DNA from: Laccaria trichodermophora
Lineage: Eukaryota; Basidiomycota; Agaricomycetes; Agaricales; Hydnangiaceae
Direction: 5' to 3'
NCBI GenBank assembly: GCA_018417955.1
Contig: JACTVC010000002.1
Location: 744,001-808,000, forward strand
DNA length: 64,000 nt
Positions 45,046 through 54,609 of the stretch are shown here, in pieces. The position numbers and the translations under genes were made by a program. The stretch's first letter is position 1. Each line of letters starts with the position of its first letter. The notes under the pieces were generated by a model. That model did no database searches, was not told the origin of the DNA, and saw only the letters and a list, made by a program, of their open reading frames with translations.

Positions 45046-47518
45046 CTATTCAGCCTCAAACCTCGCACCCCCCTCACCCCCTCTCATAATAGCCTTCATA
45101 AAATCAAAGAACCGCTCCGCATATTCCCCAGGCGGAACCGGGCTAATTTTATGCTATATCCCAAATCAACATCAACATCAACATTCTTCTTTCCCCCTAG
45201 GAAGGAAGGGGAGGGAAGAAGAACTCACCCGATCAGCCTTCAACCCCTTCCACAAATGCTCAGCCCTCTTCACAAGCGAATAAGGCGTCAAAATATCAAT
45301 AACCCCCAAATAATAAATCACATCCAGCCCTTCATTCCCTTCATCCGTCGCCCTCAACCCTCCTTCGTCTTGATAGAATATCAATTGCAGTCGATCCCCA
45401 ATATCTTCTTCTGGAAGTCGAATGGTATGTTTGCCTAGGCGCTTAGGGTCGGAAGACCGCATGGCCCGACGCATGGCGATGGCTTCGGGGGATTTATGTC
45501 CGCCTGACATGGTTTTTGAGCGGCCCAGAGAGTTGGGTAGGTCCGGCTACGCAATGGGGTGAGCACAGTAACTTCAAAAAAAGTGAATGGAGGAAAAAAC
45601 CCACCGAAAAAACCTTCAACGTATTCCTCCTAACATTATCCCTATTCCCCCTCTGCATATTATGTATCCCCACCAAAAGACTATAATCCATAACATTAAC
45701 CCCCCTCAAAAACTCTGCGTCCCTCCTCAACTGTTCCGTCAACAACGCCCTCTTCTCAGGCCCCAAATCCAACGCCTTCCCCCTCTTTATCCAATTCAGA
45801 TCTTTCAGCACAGCCCTCGGGTTCCTTGCAGCTTTATCTTCGGGGTACTCACGGCCCACCGTACTCCCCTTGAGATCATACGTCTCGTGGATATCTTTAT
45901 GTGGTGGGAAGAGGTTATTCATGATCACGAAATGGATCTTTTTTCCACGGGGGAGCTTGACGCGGTGTAACCCGTAAAACCGACTCAAGAGCGTGTGTGG
46001 GTTTTCTTTGACGTGGTCAAAGTATTGGGGTAAGATGGATAAGAGGAATTTATGTTCAGAGTGTCGGATGGTTTTGATTATGAACCTATAGTCTCGCGAG
46101 AAGTAGAAGAACGACCCTGATTTGCCGGGGGATCCGAGTTCGGATAGGATGTATTTTGCGGTGAGGGAGAGGAGGTAGTCTGCTGGGTCGAGGTGGAATA
46201 TGTCCTCTCGGAGTGTTCGGAATACCCAAGGCGCGTAATCTTTAAACTTGAAATCGTATTTCGCAGAAGGCGTCAATTCGTTTCCGACGATATCGAAGGA
46301 AAACTTGTGGCGAGCGGTAAAGTCTTCTATCGTCAGTGGTCGTTTTATTTTAGCTTGACATCGAGAGACCTGCTTGACGTGAGCGCGAATCATCAATAAG
46401 AAAGAGAGAGAACCCACCCCGATACGTATACCCGTCAACATATTATACATCAACACATAATTGACATGATCCTCCCCAATAAGGTTACCCACAAGCGGCA
46501 TATCCTGCTCCGACTTTTCCCTCGTCTCAGCACGCGTAAGCGCCGCCTCCGCCTCCTGCTGCAACTGCTGCTTCGCCCTCTTCTCCATCCTCTCCCTCCT
46601 AATCTGCTCCGCAGCAATCTCAATATCCGACGCCAGCTCAATCCCCACTTCACCTATATACGACGCATCTTCGGGGGAATGCGACGACGACCCATATTGC
46701 CTCGTATGTGTCTGATGGTGGCCGCGCTTGAAACTGGCCGCAATGGGGCTTGAGCCTGTTGTGTTTCGCCGTATTGGACGCATGGGTATGATGGCGACTG
46801 GAGGCTGGAGGTATGGATCGTATGATGCTGATTTTGATGAGGATGATTCGCCGGCGGTGGCGGTGGGGGGTGAGGCGTAACGGAGGGTTGGTAGAGAGCC
46901 TTTAGTGTCGGTTGAGGCCCTGTGTAGGGTATTGTCGAATGTGGATGATCTGGCTGTTAGTCGGGAAGACGTAGATGATGCTTCACGTTCACGTTCTCGG
47001 GCGGTCGTGGAGGACTCGCGAATGACGGAATCAGAATGAGACGTGGGTAGTAGACGACTGGAAGGAGGAGGCGGCTCCAATTCGTCTCTTTCAACGCTGG
47101 CAGGGGGAGAGGGCGGGGGCGGACCAAAGTGGACTTCATTGTCACCGCTTGGCTGCACCGTTTCCGTAGTCGTCACCGACTTTGTCACCGTCGTTCTAGT
47201 AAAATAACTATCTTGACCAGCAGGGCCAGTTTCTACCTCCACCTCACTGGTGACCATGATAATCTGGGGTTGCTCATTGCTGTTGCTGTTGTCTTCATCT
47301 CGGTTGGTGATGGTGTGAGGAGACGACGCAGTGGACGTCGTAGACAGCGGAAGAGACTGGCGCGAGGCAGCGGCGGAGACGGTGGCGGTCTTGTAGGATG
47401 TTGCTGATGATGACAGCATGCTGCTGTGGGTTGAGAGGTAGCTTTGCCTGTAAGCAGGCACAACGATTGGTGAAGGTGAACGACGGGTAGGCGAAACGGC
47501 AGTGATTGAAGAAGCCAT
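45046..47518 (-). CDS. Phosphatidylinositol-4-phosphate 5-kinase (Mss4/Its3 type), intact copy
   Basis: Lipid kinase making PtdIns(4,5)P2 at the plasma membrane, with roles in actin organisation, endocytosis and polarity. Start ATG 47518 (MASSITAVSPTRRSPSP). A long Ser/Thr/Pro-rich N-terminal region follows, then a helical RRERMEKRAKQQLQQEAEAA stretch, then the kinase domain: [49 protein letters not shown] with the ATP-binding Lys, NNLFPPHKDIHETYDLKGS, MDYSLLVGIH, and YYLGVIDILTPYSLVKRAEH with the catalytic Asp. The last exon reads HKISPVPPGEYAERFFDFMK and stops at 45046-45048. About four introns, roughly 740 residues. A TATAAA-like sequence lies about 35 bases before the ATG. The second copy at 15638-18122 is dead. 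Confidence 0.92.
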
Positions 47519-49435
47519 CGTCGTCCAGCGTCGAGGACAGAATATAAAAGAAGACGGCGGCGAACGGTTAGGAAGAATGCAGTGTTTGCTGCGTACAAAC
47601 TGTATTGTGGCTGTGCTTTTCTATGTCCCCACGGCCATGATAACGTCTATCACCTTTGAATAAACCTTGGTGTCATTGGAGACGTTCGGGAAGCTTCCCA
47701 TCAGTAATTTTCGCCGCCAATCGTCCAACAGGAGACGTCCAGCGAAAACATCAGGCATTGGGCTCGTCAGGTATTGTACGTGCGCATTCATGTTGACCCT
47801 GTATATGTGGTGTAGGAGACTGTTATGATTGACGTCGAAGAATCGATGAGTATTAATACAGTGATAAGGATTCTAAATCCTCACTGTCGGCCATACAATG
47901 ATGGGGTCCCCTCCAAAGTTTTTATGGGACCTCACGCGCACGCTTCCAAGCATGGATGTTGAAGGCAAAGTACACTGAACAGCGACGCGGGCAAGCTCTC
48001 GAAATAAACAAGGGGTCCATCAGCGACCGACATTCCTTTCAGGCCGACGAATCCATACGCGGAATGAGAACTTATAAGCTAGCAAGGAAAAATTGCGCAT
48101 ACATCCGCCAATAAAAAATGTGACGGGTAAGAATGGCACCCACCTCCCACGTAGCTCAGCAAAACTCAACCCCCGGCTCACCTTTAAAAATCAAAAATCA
48201 ACAACGCATTCACAAAAAAAAAAATAGGTAGTACAACGTACCTCAAGCCACCCCCAGCTCATCTTGCAGGTGCTCCTCATCCTCTATATAGCGCGTACGA
48301 TAAAAGTAAGGCGCATATATCAAGCTAAAAAACATCTTTTTCTCCAGCTTCATGTCCAAAACTTAGCATTTGACTGAATGCAAGTAGGTGATGTACTTGC
48401 TTTTATTCGCGTCAAACTGTGAACCAGAACGAGGCTTGAACCGTCCTGGAAGTTCCAAGCGCAGTCAACGAAAGAAAAAACATTGACAACCAGAGATCCG
48501 ATTTCAAAGGCAATGGAGAAGGGGACGACGGCGATGATGTCAAGAAGAGATTCAAGTTGGAGCAATCCCTCCTAAATGTATCCTTTGGTGATATTTGGCC
48601 GACGCGTTTTGTCCATCTATTTTTAGCAATGTCTGCCCTCAACCTCGAGCCGTCCCGCCAACTGCGCTGCCATCAATCTGACGAAAAAGACGTTATATTC
48701 TCATTCACGTAGGCGGACAGACCCGAATCTATTGACTCAACAAAAAATGGCAGTGGAGAGAGGACACTTCATCCCTCTTCCTTTATGGTTGGGCGCCTCA
48801 CGCATGTGCATCGGTCCTTTCCACTTTTTACTTTTTAAGCCGAAAAAAAGCCGGAAATAGCAGACAAAAAAGCAGAACAGCCGCAAATACAAAATACACC
48901 TAAGAAGCAAGTATTTTTAAATGCATTTAAATGGGCATGGATAGATATATTTCCAACTTTCTAGCCTTCTGACTTGTGGCGAGTCAGAAAGTGGGGAAAA
49001 GTACAAGTATGTTCTTGCTGATGTGGCAGACAAGACGAGACTGTCAAATTTGGTCCTCGGTAAAAATGAGAGGTGGAATGAAAAAAAAAACCTTGTCTTG
49101 GCGATGATACGGGGGTCTAGGAGCCTCCGAGCCACTGAAAACCCTTTTTCCCAACCTTTTTCAAGTTCGAGAGAGAAAAACTCAGTGCACGTGACTCCAC
49201 CTTGACCATTATTTACGCCCACCGCACCTCCCTCGCCGCATGTTAGGGGGGTGGTCCAGGTTTATAAGCAGGCTTCCCCTTCCAGATTGATGGCTGATGG
49301 AATGCGACGACGCCCACAAGAAGAATAGTTATGTTCTGATTCAGTTGTCTTTCCTTTGGTCGACTCTTTCGTCATATACCCCAGTCACCTGTTGCTAGCT
49401 CTCGTGTGCTTCAGATACGTAGGCTCACGTCTTCT
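47519..49435. other. Intergenic, no gene seen
   Basis: About 1.9 kb between the divergent PIP5K and kinase loci. Homology to the other PIP5K block ends near 47590. Short frames have no domain and are not called. Confidence 0.5.
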
Positions 49436-50969
49436 ATGGTTAATCCAAACCAAGGCAGTGACTTGAATGAACAACCGGATATTCCCCATTTTACCTTCTC
49501 CGAAGAGCCTCTGGGTCTACCGGCATCGGAAGAGATCGGAAGGGTTCGGTCACTTCCAAGGTGGCCCAGGACTCACATTTGGCCCTGATAGTCGCTTCAA
49601 GCTTCAAGCTAAATTGGGATTTGGTACAACGTCAAGTGTCTGGCTTGCTTGAGATCGCGTGTATGTATGATTTCTCTTTCATGTTAAACGCCGCATGATC
49701 AGTACTTAACACTTATCCTCTAGTAACAACGTCCATGTGGCCATTAAAATTCTCAACGGATATGCGACGTTTTTAAACCGTGAACACAAACTCCGTCCTC
49801 CAGCGTTTGTCATCGTCACCGGTGACTCCCGATGGGTCCTACGATCATTGTGCAAGCCTTTTGACTGCATCTGTCTACCCGGGTATTGATGACGATGGAG
49901 AGCATCTTTGTCTTGTGACGGAACTATTCAGCTCCAGCGTTCAGAATGTCTTAGAGGCCCTGAAGCGTGACGGTGGATTCGTTCCTGTCCCTACCGTGAA
50001 GCGGATGTTGAGGCACCTGCTACTTGGTATCGCGAGGTTGCACAAGTGCGGCATCGTCCAGCGGTATGTTTGCATCATAACATCACTCGACGTCGGCTTA
50101 CACTCGCCTCGCAGATATCAAGCCGGACAATATTATGATTGATTTAGAACCCCACTGGACAGCTGACGCCATCAACACATGGGTCAGGGAAAACCCCTCT
50201 CGTACTTAGTACCCAAGCAACGCTTAAAGAAGATGGTGACTGCGTTTGTCTCGCAAACGCTGCCACTACTGTCCTCACTTGATGGACTTTCATCTTGTAA
50301 TTTCAAACTTGCGGACTTCAGTGCCGGTACGTCAGACGAAGATGCGGAATACCATCGCTTATCGCTAACTTATATTACATTCAACTCAATTTTCATCCGA
50401 TCAAACCACAGACGATATCACACCTCTCGGCTTACGGACCCCTGAAGTCGTGCTAGGCGGGGAATGGGGTGAATCTGTAGACATCTGGACCTTCGGCTGT
50501 CTGGTGAGCCGTTCTTCGTACGCTGCGAGACTTACTTGAATTGATGTGCCAAGGTGTTCACGTTGCTCACCCGTCGAGCCCTTTTTTCACCAATGGAATC
50601 GCCTGAAGATGATGCTTCGAAAACCGACGTATTGCTTTATCAAATGATCAGTTTTTTTCTTCCACCAAGACTACCTTCAGCGATGCCCGCTTAGCATAGA
50701 TTATTTTCAGCTAGACTGTGCGTTTGCCGTACTCGTCACTCTTACTTATCTTTCTTTTGATTAATTGACATCGCCTGTGATCAGGTTCACTCAAGAAATT
50801 CGAATGCTTTGGTCGCAAACCGTTTGAGAAATGTATCCTTGATACTGGACGTATATTGGATTCTAGCGACATGGCAGGCGTGGTGGACCTCATGACCAAA
50901 TGCTTGCGCATTGATTCTTTGAATCGCGCAACCGCTCAGGAGCTTTTGCAGCACCCTTGGCTGATGTAG
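49436..50969 (+). pseudogene. Protein kinase (SRPK-like) pseudogene
   Basis: Most of a eukaryotic kinase can be read, but in pieces. ATG 49436 begins MVNPNQGSDLNEQPD...FSEEPLG, then the frame must change to reach GGPGLTFGPDSRFKL and the glycine loop LGFGTTSSVWLA. There a TGA stands where the family has Arg (…WLARD). HVAIKILNGYAT (Lys of subdomain II) is followed by another indel before VLQRLSSSPVTPDGS. LHKCGIV should lead to H.D IKPDNIMIDL, but the splice no longer keeps frame. FKLADFSAGT replaces DFG; then ITPLGLRTPEVVLGGEWGES, VDIWTFGCLVFTLL and a C terminus LLQHPWLM ending at 50967-50969. At least four lesions, so it is not functional. The layout (long gap between lobes, TPLGLR.PEVVLGG) resembles basidiomycete SRPK-type kinases. 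Confidence 0.82.
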
Positions 50970-51831
50970 ATATGTATATTTCATTCTCCAAGATCAATAC
51001 ATATTCCATTGGCCAAATTAGGTGGCATCAATTCGAGATGCTGTGATGCAATTGCAATCTCTGGTTCTATTCCATACTAAAAAAACAGAATAAGAACAAG
51101 CACAGTTTTCAAATCTGTATACTCGCTAACATGCATTTTTAAATCATTTCGGACCGTTCTAGACAAAGAAAATATCGTGGAATACACACGGAGTCCCGCG
51201 GCTATTGCAAGTGGTACGGAAGACTTGGATTCACAGCTTGGATATAGCTGTGAATTCAAGTGGTGATATCTTTTCTAGACATTGATCAAGCAGAGGGAAA
51301 GTATCAACAAGAGTCGCGGATAACGGTGTCATCTCCTGCCTCCTACATTGGGGGAAAGGGCGTCTGCCTTGAATTGTACCTGGACTTGCCGAAAGAAGGT
51401 CCTTCATAAGTCTTGGTCGCTCCCACTCGGTGCTACTGCCTATGAATAGATTGAGCAGAGCGCAATAAGAAGAGTTAGAATTCAAGTCCAGCCAGCGTTT
51501 GAACTTTAGAAATACTCACTACTGGTGCTTGCATTTGACCACAATCTTGGTATGACGTGGGCTTAGTAAAGTTTTTCAGCGAAACGTCGGAAACTTTAGA
51601 GTTAGTCACTACTGGTGCTTACATCTTGACCACAATCTTGGTATCCCGTGGGCTTGGAGTTTTTGAGCGAATGTCATTGCCAAATCCAACGTCGGAAATT
51701 ACTGAACAGAGGTCACGAAGACAGTCCATAGTGGTAAGAGGATTCGGGGGTCTAACTGAAGGAGACATGATCATATGTACATCGAGGGTAATCAAAGATA
51801 TCACCTCAAACGAAATAAAGTCGCCGAGGAC
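50970..51831. other. Intergenic, with a short tandem duplication
   Basis: No gene seen. About 51514-51707 contains two copies of CACTACTGGTGCTT.CAT followed by TGACCACAATCTTGGTAT and CGTGGGCTT, spaced about 95 bases. This lies beyond the F-box gene stop. Confidence 0.55.
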
Positions 51832-53444
51832 TCACAAGAAGGTTCTCGGCAGAAGAAAATCCATAACATGTACCTCCGAACTCTGGTCATCACCCCTTTT
51901 GCGCAGCTTAACGACGACACGGCCTGTCATTGGACATACGGCATATCCCTTTAAGTCGCCCCAGGAATGTTCCTCCGACCACAGGCAAGTTGATACGGAG
52001 GAGTGTTGAAGAATTTTGGTTGTGGGCATAAAAAAAAGGTCGACGCAAATCTCTTCAAATTCTTCTGACGACTGAGTCTGTGAGGTTTGAAGGAAACTAT
52101 CATCCGTAACGATCAGGTCGTCAGCGTTTAGGCTGCCTAGACTACCTAGCACGGATCCGACACGCAGAGGAACTACTTGAGGGAGCAAAGCATCATGGGA
52201 TGTGTCAATGGATTTTAAGACGAAGTGAATTATTGGCGAATGGACGTCATCGCAGTCGAAGATCATAAAATGCTTTTGAGCTTCTTGTGATAGCCAGGGC
52301 GAGGGTGTGGTTACGCTATTGTAGATGCCAAGAGCATTGGAAGGATAGCCAAATATCATGTTAGCCGAATGATCGACCACTGGCGGTCGGTCGTTGACGA
52401 GTGGCTCAAGCTCAGGCAGCTTCCACAACAAAAAATACTCATCGTGGAAAGTAATGATGCTTTCACAGGTGATATAGATCTGAAAATAATGTGAACAGGT
52501 ATATCATCTGAATGACAGAGGCATTAGAACGGCGTACCTTGAAAGGAGGGTCTTCAAGGTTCCAGGATATACCAAGCTCTGCAGCAAACTTCCACACCAC
52601 GAAGCGCGATCGTCCGTGACAAGCATAGTAATCTGAGTAAAGTACACTGGTGGAGGAGCCTCTGCTCGCCGCTGTGCCTATCTGGTGAAAAGTTGGAGAT
52701 GCTGAGTTGGGGTAGATTTCATACGAGACAAGCTTAGTCGAATCAACACTGTAATTGATACATCAGAGTATGGGGATGACGAGGGAGATGTTTGCGTACC
52801 CTGAATTGGCAGTGAATTTCGTGACGATGTAGATCCCTTCAAAGTTTGCTGTTGGCTGATAGTCAAACCTCAAGTCATCCACATTGGAATCCCCCTCAGC
52901 ACCAACTGTCGCAATTGGGAACAACTTCAGGTGAGATCCAGCATTAACACCAAGGTCCCAAAGGAACAGACTACCAGATAAGGTTGAGGTCAGAAGGAAA
53001 CGACCACCAGGTATAAGGGCCATCTGGTCAATCCGGATTTGTGGACTAGCGTAACCCAATTCTCGGGGCCTAAACAGTCTCGTCAGGAGGGGCTCGGGTA
53101 ACCGTTCTCCATCATACTCCTCGATCAAGCCTCGGAAGCGATGAGGAGATAAAGCCGTATGTTCCAGGTCGTCAAGAGACATCTCCTTCAGAGGGAAACT
53201 TGGCAAATATGCTCTATGGGAAATGCACACATTGCGAACGGCATTCATCCATACAGATCGCGTTCGAGTAGCTTCTGAGAGAGATTTGCATGTCTATGAA
53301 TGAAAACGGCGTCGGAAACTTAACCGAGTGTTGACACACGACACGCACCAGCCGCAGGGCGAGGATGTCGATAGGATTCAAGAAGTGTTGGACATGAATG
53401 ATGATATCAAAAGAGTCATCGAACAAAAGATTTGTGATTCCCAT
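51832..53444 (-). CDS. F-box protein with WD40-like C-terminal region
   Basis: Start ATG 53444 gives MGITNLLFDDSFDIIIHVQH and then FLNPIDILALRLVC-like residues, the F-box helix pair that binds Skp1 in SCF ubiquitin ligases. Then follow RSVWMNAVRNVCISH and a beta-rich region with blade-like pieces (RIDQMALIPGGRFLLTSTLS, GSLFLWDLG, NFEGIYIVTKFTANSG, FMIFDCDDVHSPIIHF). About three introns, roughly 500 residues. The frame stops at 51832-51834 (…FLLPRTFL). Fungi carry many such F-box proteins; the substrate is unknown. A codon for Met is lacking further upstream in frame, where the 606-bp MITE begins 36 bases before the ATG. After undoing the inversion it would face the Lcp5-like gene. Confidence 0.75.
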
Positions 53445-53470
53445 GATCAAGTTAGAGGAGGTCAAGAGGA

Positions 53471-53479
53471 GGTCAGAGG
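53471..53479. repeat. Target-site duplication half, GGTCAGAGG
   Basis: Nine bases immediately left of MITE copy 2; exact reverse complement of 9183-9191 left of copy 1. Confidence 0.85.
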
Positions 53480-54085
53480 AACTGCCCTTGCTCTCCCCCA
53501 CTATGACACACGTGATGTACCGGTAATCACCGACCTTCCATATAGGTACATTGGCTCACGACTTAGTCACTGAGAGCAATGCATTGCACCAAGTCAGCTC
53601 GAGAGTGCGCGCTACTAGTGCGCTCTCTCAAGCTTCTACCCTCCTAACCCCTAAACTATAGTAAAGTACCCTACCCTCCCAATCTAATTAAGAATAAGCG
53701 GGTGTCCATCACTGAAACACCGGTTTCTACCATGGTGATAACCCCAACCATTAACCTACTTCCTGACCTAACTGAGAGTGTGCTACTGCACAGAGAAAAA
53801 AATATTCCTAACCTAGCCCTTTCTCACCTTTTACCCTGGTGTATAAGTAAAAAAATAAAAGACAATTCCGCAAGTGCAGCAGAAAATAATTTCCCTAGAA
53901 AGGAATTGAACCGACAACCTTAGAAGGATGAATCACATGACTAAATAACCACAGTATACTTAACCGCTGCACCATTCCACCATTTATTAATCGTGTGCGG
54001 TAAAAACTATGGCTTACCATTCTTTGTAGATTTGTCATACCTTCTTTTTAAGGAAATGTCATAGTGGGGGAGAGCTATGGCAGCT
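53480..54085 (-). mobile_element. 606-bp non-autonomous TIR element (MITE), copy 2, inverted
   Basis: Reverse complement of 9192-9797, same length. Every stretch compared by eye is identical, including a 73-codon open frame and the tRNA-like A and B boxes (here on the minus strand, about 53902-53974). Left end AACTGCCCTTGCTCTCCCCC, right end the complement of AGCTGCCATAGCTC. It sits just upstream of the F-box start codon. Confidence 0.88.
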
Positions 54086-54094
54086 CTTCAAAGT
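54086..54094. repeat. Target-site duplication half, CTTCAAAGT
   Basis: Nine bases immediately right of copy 2; reverse complement matches 9798-9806 at 8 of 9 bases. Confidence 0.75.
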
Positions 54095-54609
54095 TGAACG
54101 CGTCGCGTCAGTCACGTGCACATATTCATTATGTGAGTTTGTTTACAACGCCTGACCGATTTGGCTGGATGATTGCTAAAACGTAGTTTCCGGTAGACTC
54201 GAACCCAGTCTCCGATGGTAGTAATTCGCTATGTTTGATTTGAGTAAGGGAACGTAGTGTTGAATTCGAAAAAATGGGGAAGTTCTGTATCTGGAATGTG
54301 TGAGCGGGTATATCCATAGCGGCTGGTATCGAGATTCGAGACTACTTAAGTTTCTGGATTCCCGTAGGCAACTCCTCTGATGAGGGTGATGATAGTCGAT
54401 CTCCCTCATAGCTAAAACGTTCAAGTCTAGAATTGCCGTAGGTTGTACATCACGAGCCTCGTCTAATGAAAAGCCTTAAATTTTGCGACTCGGTGAGTCG
54501 GATGATCAACAAAGCAATATTCGACCGCCATACTTGGGCAAGTCCTTGAAATACATCTAAAATAAATGTTAAACAGTACAATGTCAAGTAGATAATGTCC
54601 AATCCGAGA
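54086..54609. other. Intergenic; likely original condensin promoter
   Basis: No gene seen in 520 bases between the MITE and the separase stop codon. Contains ACGCGT at 54098-54103, followed by CGCGTC, the form of an MluI cell-cycle box that MBF-type factors bind at G1/S genes. Undoing the inversion would place this stretch directly upstream of condensin on the minus strand. The regulatory role is inference. Confidence 0.4.
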
